64,000 nucleotides of DNA, taken from assembly GCA_964654285.1 (NCBI GenBank), contig CAZZJC010000019.1:19734-83733 (forward strand). Reading direction: 5' to 3'. Every line of letters begins with the position of its first letter. Positions within the stretch are counted from its first letter, which is position 1. This document shows positions 37,493 through 46,006 of the stretch, one piece after another. Position numbers and translations under genes: made by a program. The notes beneath the pieces are model-generated. The model worked only from the letters and a program-made list of their open reading frames with translations, ran no database searches and was not told where the DNA came from. The DNA comes from BJHQ01 sp964654285. GTDB taxonomy: Bacteria > Planctomycetota > UBA11346.

Positions 37493-39166
37493 TCATCGCA
37501 GGGTCCAGACCGCGTGGGTGAGACCATCGCGTTCCTGTTGGTATGCCATGCGAGTCGCGAGGATGTGCCGGCATGGGCCCTGCCGCAGGGCACCGCGGCG
37601 GAACCAGCTGCAGTCGCACTTTGCCCGACGCAATTGGCCATCGCGATTGAGCAGGACTTCACATTCCTGGCCTTCCACTGCAGCACTCAGCAGCACGCCG
37701 GATTTTCCCTGGTCGCTGGTGGTGAGTTTGCGAACAGCGCGCTCGCGCAGAATCTGCCGGCTAGCGAGGAGTTCGGGGTGATCCGGCCCTTTTTCAGCTT
37801 CGCCCAGGGCTCGGCTGATCACCTGGCGCCAGCGATACCGATCGTTCGCCAGATCGTGAACGATCTGGCCCGTACCGGCGAGATGGGTCAGACAGGCGCC
37901 CAGACGCGCGGCATCGCCGATGATGGGCTGTAACTGAGACAGACTGCAGGATCGCTGCCGATGCAGAACATCCGCAACGTTCTGGATTTCACGTTCTTCG
38001 GGCACGGCCAGCGGGGCCATGAGGTCGAGGGCTGCTGATCGGGTCCAGTCATTGGTCGTCCAACCGGACAGGCCAAGAGTGAAGCGCATTTCTCCGCATC
38101 GCAGCACCACGAACCACGGCATGCCGGTGCCCAGCAGGTGCAGTTCAGCGCGATCGACGAAGGGAAGGGCACGGGCCAGCACCAGGAGGCGTCGCCGCCC
38201 CCACACTCGGATGGGGGCGAGATCAGAGCCGCGCCAGATCTGATCCGGCATGGAGATGGACTGTTCCCATGGCTCAAGCACCAGACGAATGGGCTTGCCG
38301 TTCAAGAGTTCGATGCGGATCGCCCGGGGGCCGGTCTTCTCGCGATGCCGTCGCAGCCAAGCGAGAATGGCGTAGAGCGCATCACGGGTGACGGGAACCT
38401 TGGTGGCAGGCAGCACCGCAGCGGCACCGATCTGGGCGAACCCGCGCAGCCAGCTCTGCGGCAGGTCGATCTTCTCCTCACGATAGGCAGGCGTCTCGCC
38501 GATCTGCATCGCGATGCCTTCAGGCGCCACCGCGAAGCGGGTCGGATGGTAGGTGCGCAGTCCCTGGATGTGCTCATAGAGCTCCCAGGAGTAGTCGACG
38601 TTGGTGGTGCCGTAGGCGGCATCGCTGCCGGTGCCGAACGCATCGCGATCGACGCCAAGGGCACCGTAGCTTGACTCGTCTTTGGAGAAGCACTCGAACA
38701 AAACCTGATCGTCAGCCACCGTCACCACGGGATCGCAGGGCCGTAACCTGGCCCACAGCGCTGAATCCTCGCGCATGAGCTTGTTGGACCAGGCTCGCCG
38801 GGCGTCCCAGTAGAGTCGATGCTGCTTCCGGAACTGCGCTTCCAGGTCGGGCGGTACGGGCCTGCTCGCGCGAGCACTGATGTCCTGCGTGGCCTGCTTC
38901 AACGCTTGCTGATAGAGCGAACGCTGCTGGCTCTCCTGCTCGGCCTTCCATGCCTTGTAGGCGGTGTGGTCTTTCGGCTGGAACCGCAGTTCGGAGACCA
39001 CCACGTCATGCAGGGCCGAGAACAGCTCGCGGAATCGCAGCGGCTGCTTAAGGTCACCGGCGAAAGCGACCTTGTCGCGCATCAAATTGGCAGCGAAGCT
39101 CAGAGCATCGCCCGAAGCGCTGCTGACCATGCCGCTGCGGCCACGATAGGCGAAGGGAACCTCCAT
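37493..39166 (-). CDS. SWIM zinc-finger protein
   Basis: A 557-residue protein whose C terminus carries a SWIM-type zinc finger, CDC followed by PCRHIL (residues about 515-535). Such fingers bind DNA or protein. The rest has no motif I recognise; about 80-130 is a charged helical stretch, and the middle is alpha/beta with many Trp/Arg pairs. The ATG at 39166 overlaps the stop of the HEAT-like gene (TGATG), so it is translationally coupled. It is the last gene of a seven-gene minus-strand set and ends about 80 bases before the retron RNA. Function unknown. Confidence 0.72.
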   Translation of the reverse strand: MEVPFAYRGRSGMVSSASGDALSFAANLMRDKVAFAGDLKQPLRFRELFSALHDVVVSELRFQPKDHTAYKAWKAEQESQQRSLYQQALKQATQDISARASRPVPPDLEAQFRKQHRLYWDARRAWSNKLMREDSALWARLRPCDPVVTVADDQVLFECFSKDESSYGALGVDRDAFGTGSDAAYGTTNVDYSWELYEHIQGLRTYHPTRFAVAPEGIAMQIGETPAYREEKIDLPQSWLRGFAQIGAAAVLPATKVPVTRDALYAILAWLRRHREKTGPRAIRIELLNGKPIRLVLEPWEQSISMPDQIWRGSDLAPIRVWGRRRLLVLARALPFVDRAELHLLGTGMPWFVVLRCGEMRFTLGLSGWTTNDWTRSAALDLMAPLAVPEEREIQNVADVLHRQRSCSLSQLQPIIGDAARLGACLTHLAGTGQIVHDLANDRYRWRQVISRALGEAEKGPDHPELLASRQILRERAVRKLTTSDQGKSGVLLSAAVEGQECEVLLNRDGQLRRAKCDCSWFRRGALRQGPCRHILATRMAYQQERDGLTHAVWTLR

Positions 39167-40935
39167 CAGCCCGTCTCCACCAGGATCTGGGAGCAATCCA
39201 GCTCCGGGAACAGTACTGAAATCTGCTGCGCCAATTCCGGCCGTCGGACCAGAACCGTGACGATGCTGGCGCAGGCGGCGCGGCGCTCCGGCAACCGGAG
39301 CGATCTCAGCGCTGCGGCCAGAAGCGGGAGTAGTTCGGCCGCGCGGGCAGGATCCTTGACGATGGCCTGAGTCAGCTGGCGCAGCGCGGCCTGCTTCTCC
39401 CGCCCGCCGCGATGCACACCGAGCAGCACGGTGGTCCAGAGCAGTCGATGCTGATCGCCGGCGATGCGTGCCTCGTCCTCGAATCGCTCCAGGGCCCGCA
39501 GCAGCCAGCAGCGCACCTGGTCGTAGGGCGACTCGGCTGCACGAGCCCACACCAGCGGGTCCTCACGGACATGACGGTTGGCATCGATCCAGGCCATCGC
39601 TTCCGAACGCATGCCTTCCAGACGATGGTCTAGCGGCACGAACACGTGCCCGATCTGGTAGCGTTGCGGCGTTGCCAGGCGTTCGAGCAGGAAGCGTCCG
39701 AGATCGGCTGCCAAAGCTGCGCAGGTGGCCTGCCGCAGGCCGAGCAACGCCTCGATCTCGGCCGGCGATTCCCAGGTTTTCTCCCGCATGAATGCCATTG
39801 CCATGCGCACGACGGCTACCGATCGATGGCAGGCCACCGTGATGGTATCGGCGTGGCTCAGGCGCGAACTGCGGACATGCGCCTGCATGGCCGTGATGAT
39901 CTGAGCGAGGGCGGTGTCGTCCCTGACCGACAGCAACTCCATCCAGGCCTGCACCGTAAGGGTGGGAACCTGCGGATGCTGGGCGAACAGGCTCAATCCG
40001 AGTATTCGCACATCCTCCCAGTCGGCATCGATCAACGCGCGAACCTCGCTGAGCGTCAAGGATTTGAGGGCTTCGGGATGATGTTCTTTCAGCCAGTCCT
40101 GGGCCCAGGTGCGCACCAGCTTGGCGCGAGCCTGAGATACCAAGGACAACAGATGCGGAATCGCGGCAGGGGCGGTCCAGAGTTCGGTGAAAGCCGGCGC
40201 CGGTTTCAGTTCGGCCAGCGTTTTTCCGTCGGCGATGTCGATCCAGGTGCCCTTGAACACCAGGGTCGGACTCTCACCAAACAAGGCGTGAACCAGACCC
40301 CAGGATTCGATGAGATCGTGTCCGCCGGCGAGATCCGCATCGACATATCGGGCCAGTGCCTTACTGACGGAAGCGACGTATTGGTCCGGCTTTTGGAAGC
40401 CCAGACGACGGAAGAACCGCCACGCCCGCCGCCGCAGGTACAACCGCGTCGCCAAGCTGAACAGCATCATGCCCGGCCGTGCCCTGGCGTAACGGGGACG
40501 CGGTGCCTTGGGATGCTTGGCTGGGTGCTGGGGCTCAAGTCCCTTTTTCGGCAAGACGAGCTCATCCGATTCGGTGAACGCCCGGGTCTGCCAGTCATAC
40601 TGCTTTTTATGAACGATCTTGCGGCGCACTCCGCGATCGAAGCCGACCATGCACCGGCTCAGGACGTCAATGTCGGCATGCGTCTCAGCGTGCTTGAATA
40701 GACGCTTCACCAACGGGTGGTGGCCGGGTCGATCGAAGGGCGTATCCAGATAAGCCAGGATCTGTTCGCGCACCCACGGTCGCTTGTCGACGAGCATCCG
40801 ATCGGCGAGGCCAGCCAGGCGGCGGTCGTCGTCGCAGCCGCGCACGAGTTCCACAAAGCCTGGGCCTTGGGACTCATAGCACTCATCCAGAAGGATCACG
40901 CTGCCCATGTGGACGAGATTGTGAAAGGCCCGCAT
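39166..40935 (-). CDS. HEAT-like helical protein
   Basis: A 589-residue, almost entirely helical protein with repeated Leu/Ala/Arg-rich helix pairs resembling HEAT repeats (for example DKRPWVREQILAYLD near residue 50 and several copies in the second half). A basic linker around residues 125-150 is rich in Pro/Lys/Arg. No catalytic motif is seen, so a scaffold or sensor role is more likely than an enzyme (inference). ATG 40935 was chosen; a TTG at 40950 and an ATG at 40908 are alternatives. It overlaps the SWIM gene by one base. The histidine kinase of this operon carries a similar short HEAT-like segment. Confidence 0.65.
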   Translation of the reverse strand: MRAFHNLVHMGSVILLDECYESQGPGFVELVRGCDDDRRLAGLADRMLVDKRPWVREQILAYLDTPFDRPGHHPLVKRLFKHAETHADIDVLSRCMVGFDRGVRRKIVHKKQYDWQTRAFTESDELVLPKKGLEPQHPAKHPKAPRPRYARARPGMMLFSLATRLYLRRRAWRFFRRLGFQKPDQYVASVSKALARYVDADLAGGHDLIESWGLVHALFGESPTLVFKGTWIDIADGKTLAELKPAPAFTELWTAPAAIPHLLSLVSQARAKLVRTWAQDWLKEHHPEALKSLTLSEVRALIDADWEDVRILGLSLFAQHPQVPTLTVQAWMELLSVRDDTALAQIITAMQAHVRSSRLSHADTITVACHRSVAVVRMAMAFMREKTWESPAEIEALLGLRQATCAALAADLGRFLLERLATPQRYQIGHVFVPLDHRLEGMRSEAMAWIDANRHVREDPLVWARAAESPYDQVRCWLLRALERFEDEARIAGDQHRLLWTTVLLGVHRGGREKQAALRQLTQAIVKDPARAAELLPLLAAALRSLRLPERRAACASIVTVLVRRPELAQQISVLFPELDCSQILVETG

Positions 40936-40990
40936 GGACGTGCAAGCCAAGCCTTGGTGACTGCCGATTGGTTCAGGAGACTGTCGCTTT

Positions 40991-41314
40991 TCATCCCGGA
41001 TCCGTAGGGCTGCTGGGCATCCGCATCCACCGGATCACATGGTCGCCCGGCACGTCGATCTCTGGCATGGGCCAGGCCATCCAGTCGCCGTCAGGCGATT
41101 CGTCCCCGTTCCCCGGAGATGCAGCGCAGATGATGACGCGTCCGACCGCTTCATCGCCCATTTCACTCCGGACTTCATCGGTGTCGGGCAACCGCAGTTC
41201 GGCGATGACGATCTCACCCTCTGGTGGCACTGCCTCCTTGATCTCAACCCAGGGATGCGTTGCAAAAGGTGGGAGAACGTACCGTCTTGGGGCCTTGAGT
41301 TTCGTCGTGTTCAT
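40991..41314 (-). CDS. Hypothetical acidic protein, 107 residues
   Basis: A 107-residue acidic protein starting MNTTKLKAPRRYVLPPF, with a central PPEGEIVIAELRLP strand pair and a run of Asp/Glu. No family recognised. Its ATG overlaps the response-regulator stop by four bases (ATGA), which is why it is accepted as real. It may be a small adaptor of the operon. Confidence 0.6.
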   Translation of the reverse strand: MNTTKLKAPRRYVLPPFATHPWVEIKEAVPPEGEIVIAELRLPDTDEVRSEMGDEAVGRVIICAASPGNGDESPDGDWMAWPMPEIDVPGDHVIRWMRMPSSPTDPG

Positions 41315-42429
41315 GGGGTGTCCTTGGTGGGTGTGGGTTCGCTGTGGCTCATCGTCGTGTCGGCAGTCCGTCGGATGACTCGATCCGCGCCGGTTTCGAT
41401 CAGCCCGCGCTCGCGCAGCTCGCTGAGGTACCGCTTGATGGTCGACTCATCCCGGCGGACGAGAGCGCCATGGTCGCGGGCGAAGTGGGCGACGATGTCT
41501 CGTTGCCGCAGGGCCTCGCCGGCGTCGAGTTGGGCCAGGATCCATTCCTGGTACGGGTTCAGGGTGGGATCTGCGGTCGACAGCGGCGCTGTCGCCGCAT
41601 CGGATTCGCCCGCACCGCGCATCACCACGGTGATGTGATCGGCCAGGTGGTAGCCTCCACCCTTCGCATCCGCGATGACATCGTACTTTCCACAGGATAA
41701 TTGCAGGATTTCCCGCATGCGGGCCGTACAGGCGTCGCGGAAACGCTGGATCGGCTTGCTGATCGGGTTGCTGGTTTCGCGGCCGAGATCCTTGTTGATG
41801 GCGGTGCCGCGGATGCGGGGCCAGGCACCGTGCTTGGTCTTTGTCGCCAGCATCTCCAGCGCGGCGCGCAGGTCGCACACCGCGCGATCGCACCAGACCT
41901 CGACCCCGCAGAGGGTGATGCGGTCCTCCTCCATCACCAGCTCGCGTGGGCTGCCGGCGAAGGGCTGCAGCGGTGGCAACAGCTCGACCGGACCGCGCAG
42001 GTTGATCAGCCGTTGTTCGTGGGCGGCCTTGGCTGCAGCCTCCAGCGTTTGATGGCTATCGCCGGGCCCGGCAAACGGCTTGCGCAGGTAATCGACGGGG
42101 CGGCCATGGCGCATGGTCGTGGCCGGCAGATCGCTCGACCCGTGACCATGGCCTGTCATCACCACCACCGGCAGATCAGGCTGGGTTCGATAGAGGAAGC
42201 TCAGGAGATTCAGGCCGTGCTGGATCATCGAGGGTCGGCCGAAGCGGGTCGGGATCTCGAGGTCGAGCAGGACGTAGTCGAAGTCGTGCTTCACCTCCAG
42301 GCTGCTGCGTGCGTCGTCCATGCAGGACACCGATACCGCGACATGGCCGATGGAATGTAGGCGTTCCCGCACATCCTCGATGATTCCCTGGTCATCATCG
42401 ACGACGAGGGCATGGGGTGGGCGATTCAT
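41311..42429 (-). CDS. Response regulator with winged-helix output
   Basis: A 372-residue response regulator. The receiver domain (1-120) keeps all key residues: Asp 11-13, phospho-acceptor Asp 56 (LLDLEIP), Thr 92 (MTGHG) and Lys 117 (LRKPF). Residues about 165-275 resemble an OmpR/PhoB winged helix ending in GGGYHL. Residues about 295-355 form a second helix-turn-helix (RRDESTIKRYLSELRERGLIE). It starts inside the kinase stop (ATGA), so it is the cognate regulator. It could control expression or act directly on DNA. Confidence 0.85.
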   Translation of the reverse strand: MNRPPHALVVDDDQGIIEDVRERLHSIGHVAVSVSCMDDARSSLEVKHDFDYVLLDLEIPTRFGRPSMIQHGLNLLSFLYRTQPDLPVVVMTGHGHGSSDLPATTMRHGRPVDYLRKPFAGPGDSHQTLEAAAKAAHEQRLINLRGPVELLPPLQPFAGSPRELVMEEDRITLCGVEVWCDRAVCDLRAALEMLATKTKHGAWPRIRGTAINKDLGRETSNPISKPIQRFRDACTARMREILQLSCGKYDVIADAKGGGYHLADHITVVMRGAGESDAATAPLSTADPTLNPYQEWILAQLDAGEALRQRDIVAHFARDHGALVRRDESTIKRYLSELRERGLIETGADRVIRRTADTTMSHSEPTPTKDTP

Positions 42430-43625
42430 GCTTCCTCCGCGTCATCGGCCTGGATCGGCAGGAAGAGGGTGACGGTGGTGCCGACGTCGGGTTGGCTGGT
42501 GATGGTGAGGCTTCCGCCATGGTCTTGCAGCTTGCGCCAGGCGATGGGCAGGCCGAAGCCAGTGCCATGACGTTTCATGCTGGTTTTGCCCGGGATGAAC
42601 CGGCCGAGATCCTTGACCTCGTCTGCGCTGAGACCCATGCCGGTGTCGGCCACCTGGATGATCGCCACGTCATCGTCGAGGCTGGCGCTGATCCGCACCT
42701 GGCCGGGGGTGAACCGATCCGGCGAGGTGGCCAGGCTCTCGATGGCGTTCTTGATGACATTGCGCAGGGCGACCACCACCTGGTAGCGCGAGACGCTGAC
42801 CAGGATGGTCGACGGCACCTCGACCGCGATCGCCACCATGCTGATGTCGATGGCCAGGGAGTCGAACCAGTCCTGGCACTGGCCGATCGCTTCCGCCACT
42901 AACCGGTGCAAGGCCTCGGTGGTGCGCTCCGCCGGTGTGGCCCAGCTGTACTCGCGCATGTCCTCGATCATCGCATGCAGCGTCTCCAATCGATCGTGCA
43001 TCCGTGACAGATGCTTGCGGGCATAGGCAAGATCGATGGCGCCGGTGTCCGCCTGGCCACGCAGGCGGGCCACCCAATCCAGCAACGGCGTGATGAGGCC
43101 GCGTATCTCGTGCACGGTCGCCCCCACCGTGATGTCGTACATCCGCTCGGACATGCGACGGGCTCGGTTGGCGGCGACCGAGCCATGATTGGCCTTCATG
43201 GCGGCGAATTGATCCTGGATTTCCAGGATTCCTCGCCGGATGCGGAATTGCTCCTCCACGCCTTTACGGCGCCGATCCATGGCGCGCCGGGTGGATTGGA
43301 CGACGTAGTGATTGGCGTCATGACGCAGTTGGGCGGAGTATCGCAAGAAATGGTCGTCGTTCAGGACCAGCAGATGATCGGCGACCTCCTTGCGGACTTC
43401 CCACTTGGGATCCTCAACCAAAGCGTCGAGGGTCCGTTCGCGGTCGGAATCCAAGCCGGATTGCGCGATGGTGGCCATAAATGCGGCCACTCCATTGCGG
43501 CGCTCGCGCCAATTCCAGATCGGATCAGGTAGAGGTGCGAACGGCGGTGGAGGTAGAGGTAAAGGTTGAGGTAAAAGCGAAGCTGGTGGGGGTGCGAGCA
43601 AGATCACGGGTAATTCCTTGTTCAA
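42426..43625 (-). CDS. Soluble histidine kinase with HEAT-like N terminus
   Basis: A 399-residue kinase without membrane segments. Residues 1-35 are Pro-rich; about 40-110 are HEAT-like helices (DPKWEVRKEVADHLLVL). The dimerisation helix contains the likely phospho-acceptor His near 170 (VHEIRG). The ATPase domain has the N box LRNVIKNAIESL, G1 VADTGMGL and G2 HGTGFGLPIAW. A TTG start overlaps the ATPase-gene stop (TTGA); a GTG at 43607 is an alternative. It presumably senses a cytoplasmic signal and phosphorylates the regulator encoded next. Confidence 0.85.
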   Translation of the reverse strand: MNKELPVILLAPPPASLLPQPLPLPPPPFAPLPDPIWNWRERRNGVAAFMATIAQSGLDSDRERTLDALVEDPKWEVRKEVADHLLVLNDDHFLRYSAQLRHDANHYVVQSTRRAMDRRRKGVEEQFRIRRGILEIQDQFAAMKANHGSVAANRARRMSERMYDITVGATVHEIRGLITPLLDWVARLRGQADTGAIDLAYARKHLSRMHDRLETLHAMIEDMREYSWATPAERTTEALHRLVAEAIGQCQDWFDSLAIDISMVAIAVEVPSTILVSVSRYQVVVALRNVIKNAIESLATSPDRFTPGQVRISASLDDDVAIIQVADTGMGLSADEVKDLGRFIPGKTSMKRHGTGFGLPIAWRKLQDHGGSLTITSQPDVGTTVTLFLPIQADDAEEA

Positions 43626-45556
43626 CGGTAGCCGTAGCGGTCACGACGGAGGCGGAAAGCGTCGACGCCACCTTCGAGCAATGTGACGATGTCGTGCTGG
43701 CAGGCATCGACGTCGCCCTGGTTGCGGATGCGGCCGGCAAGGCCGTCGGATTCCATGACGAAGACCTGCTCGGCCTCGCCCAGGACCGGGATGTTCGGGT
43801 TGTGGGTGACGAACAGGAGCTGCCGGCTGGTCTTCACCTTGCGGATCGAGTCGACGATGGTTTCGAAGACGAAGCGGTTATCGAGGTTGTCCTCCGGCTG
43901 ATCGATCATCAGCGGGCTGTCGCTGTCGATGAGCAGGATCGGCAGGATGGTCGTGCATTTCTGCCCGGTCGAGAGCATCGCGGTCTCCTTCCAGGTGCCG
44001 TTGTCGTTCAGCTCGATGGTTGGACGATCGATCAGTTCGACTGCCTCCAGCGCGGCGAGCCGGTCCTCATCGGACAGGCGTTCAAGCAGTTTCGCCGCCT
44101 GATTGTCGTTGATGCCGGTGCGTTCGCGCAGCGTCTGCCGATCCTGCTGGCGAACGACCTGGACCAGATCCTCTGGGGTCAGCGCCTGCACCACGCGCTC
44201 GGCTACCTTGGATTGGTGAACGTTGGCGTTGCGCAGAGCGGTTTCGATCAACTCGCTGTAGGCGGATGGATCGCCGTTCTGGGTCATGGCAACCCGGATG
44301 TTAGGTGCCACCAGCGCATTGACCCGTGTGGCGATCGCCGACCGCACCGCGAAGCGGCGATCGCGCAGCTCGCTCAGCCGATCGAGCAGGTCCTGGCGCT
44401 CCTCTTCCAGTTTGGTGATCTCCAGATTCGTCTGCTCCAGGTCACGGCGCTTGGCCAGCAGTTCGTTGCGCAACCGTTCCAGACCGCTGCGCTCGCTCGC
44501 CTTGCCTTGGGCCTCCTTGTGGCTCTCCAGCAGCCGCTGGAACTCGACCTCCTGGCGCTTGTGGGCCAGGTGCAGGGTGCCCTCGACCTCGGTGATCTGC
44601 GACCAGGCCGTGCGCAGCCGCTCGACCATCCAGGTCAGGCCCTCGTCCACGGCGGTGGCGGCGGCTTCTAGTTCCCGCTCGACGGCAGCGACGGCGGTAG
44701 CGTTTGGGCTCTCGGCGAACTCGCGAAGGCCCAGCGTGGCCATCCCGGCACTCAGCCTGCCGACCAGCGCTCGGGTGGCCTTGCCCACCTCGTCGACCTG
44801 GCTCTTGGCCCGGGTCAGGCAGCGGCTTTCCCGATCGCGCAGGGATTTCAGGGCGTGGCCTTGGTTGATGGCCTCGTGATCGTCGCCGGTCTTCTCACCG
44901 TAGACCTTCAGTTTCTCCTCGATCGCTGGCAGACCCTTGAGGTCGTCCAGCAACCCGCCGGCGCGCTGCCGCAGTGGCTTCATCTGGGTGGCGTTCAGGA
45001 CCAGGGTCTGCCGGGTCTCATCGATCTGGCGCTCCAGGTCGGTGATGGCGTTGGCTTCGAAGTTGTCGAGCAGCCCCAGCTGCGACCGGCTGCGATCGGC
45101 GATGGTCTCGACTTCGTTCTGGCTGAAGACGTCGAGTCGGAACAGGCCAGAGCGCACGGTCATCTCAGTCACGGTGCCGTCGGCCGTGCTGATGATTGGT
45201 TCCTCCCCTGGCGCACGAGAGACGGTGTAAGCCATGCCGTCCTTGGTCTGCACCGCCAGATCGACCCGACCGCCGCGCAGGTTGCGCAGGACCAGGTCCT
45301 CGACGCGCTTGCGTTCGACCGGATCGGCCGGCAGGGCATCCATCGCGTAACGGATCAATTCCAGCACGGTGGTCTTGCCGGTGCCGCGTGCTCCGATGAC
45401 GGTGTTCAAATCGCGTTTGAAGGTGAACTTCTGGCCGTCGAGAAAGCCTCCGACGACGGTGAGGCTGATGAGTTGGTGGCGAGGTGAGAGCATGGGAACC
45501 TGGGTGGGTAGGCGGTTGGTGGTGAGGGTGGGAACGGCGGTGGCGGAGATCGACAT
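43622..45556 (-). CDS. SMC/RecN-like ATPase
   Basis: A 644-residue ATPase. Walker A GARGTGKTT is at residues 54-62. A long central coiled coil (about 170-420) follows, then the signature-like LSTGQKCT, Walker B LMIDQPEDNLDN and the LFVTHNP H-loop. The domain order is that of SMC-like ABC ATPases, often seen in defence systems such as Septu and Wadjet. The ATG at 45556 has GGAGG seven bases upstream, better placed than the ATG at 45562 that overlaps the HIRAN stop. No nuclease domain is fused. It may sense DNA structure or DNA damage (inference). Confidence 0.87.
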   Translation of the reverse strand: MSISATAVPTLTTNRLPTQVPMLSPRHQLISLTVVGGFLDGQKFTFKRDLNTVIGARGTGKTTVLELIRYAMDALPADPVERKRVEDLVLRNLRGGRVDLAVQTKDGMAYTVSRAPGEEPIISTADGTVTEMTVRSGLFRLDVFSQNEVETIADRSRSQLGLLDNFEANAITDLERQIDETRQTLVLNATQMKPLRQRAGGLLDDLKGLPAIEEKLKVYGEKTGDDHEAINQGHALKSLRDRESRCLTRAKSQVDEVGKATRALVGRLSAGMATLGLREFAESPNATAVAAVERELEAAATAVDEGLTWMVERLRTAWSQITEVEGTLHLAHKRQEVEFQRLLESHKEAQGKASERSGLERLRNELLAKRRDLEQTNLEITKLEEERQDLLDRLSELRDRRFAVRSAIATRVNALVAPNIRVAMTQNGDPSAYSELIETALRNANVHQSKVAERVVQALTPEDLVQVVRQQDRQTLRERTGINDNQAAKLLERLSDEDRLAALEAVELIDRPTIELNDNGTWKETAMLSTGQKCTTILPILLIDSDSPLMIDQPEDNLDNRFVFETIVDSIRKVKTSRQLLFVTHNPNIPVLGEAEQVFVMESDGLAGRIRNQGDVDACQHDIVTLLEGGVDAFRLRRDRYGYR

Positions 45557-45558
45557 GG

Positions 45559-45888
45559 TCATTCCTCCAGCGCGATGGAGATGATCATTTCCAGCCACGG
45601 CAAATCAGGATCGGGTTGCGACCATTCGTGCAGTACGGCTTTCAGGCACTTGCCGGCATCCAGCAGCCGGGCGAGGACCACGTTGTAGCGGCGTGGCAGG
45701 TAGCCGATTCGGTCACCCCCGGCCGAGAACACCGCGACGGCGTTGGGATCGAAGTCGTTGCCGCCCTCGCGACGCAGGTCGACGGCCTGGCCTTCGCGCA
45801 GCGTGGCGCGGATGGCTGCGGTGCAGTGATGGGCGGTGCCGGCGACCTGGCAGGTCATCAGCGGGATGGAGGTTGCGGTGGCGGGCAT
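45559..45888 (-). CDS. HIRAN-domain protein
   Basis: A 109-residue protein that is almost entirely a HIRAN domain: VAGTAHHC, VDLRREGGNDFDPNAVAVF, IGYLPRRYN. HIRAN domains bind DNA 3' ends and stalled-fork structures in HLTF-type proteins (established). The ATG follows AAGGAA. It is the first gene of the operon that continues through the ATPase, kinase and regulator, and so may supply the DNA-end recognition step. Confidence 0.88.
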   Translation of the reverse strand: MPATATSIPLMTCQVAGTAHHCTAAIRATLREGQAVDLRREGGNDFDPNAVAVFSAGGDRIGYLPRRYNVVLARLLDAGKCLKAVLHEWSQPDPDLPWLEMIISIALEE

Positions 45889-45935
45889 GATTGGGTTCCT
45901 TGGGCGTCACCCTGTCGGGCAAATCAACCGTTGCG

Positions 45936-45951
45936 TGCCATTATTATGGCA
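45936..45951. promoter_or_regulatory. Palindromic operator candidate
   Basis: TGCCATTATTATGGCA is a perfect 6-4-6 inverted repeat, extended by one further pair after a G/T wobble. It lies in the 118-base gap between the HIRAN operon and the divergent WYL regulator, and it covers the predicted -10 of the operon. A dimeric WYL regulator would be expected to bind such a site. Confidence 0.6.
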
Positions 45952-45969
45952 TGTAGAAACGAATGTCAG
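45941..45969 (-). promoter_or_regulatory. Predicted promoter of the HIRAN-SWIM operon
   Basis: On the minus strand CTGACA (45969-45964) and TAATAA (45946-45941) are spaced by 17 bases, about 55 bases before the HIRAN start. The -10 sits inside the palindrome, so repressor binding would block it. Confidence 0.55.
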
Positions 45970-46006
45970 ACTTCCACTTACGAGGTTTTTTCGAGGACGC
46001 ATACAA

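Noticed and set aside
41311..45888. Kinase/regulator operon considered as Detocs, BREX, DISARM or Druantia
   Set aside because: There is no purine-nucleosidase output, PglZ, DrmA/B-type helicase or DruE-like protein. The component set differs from those named systems as I know them.
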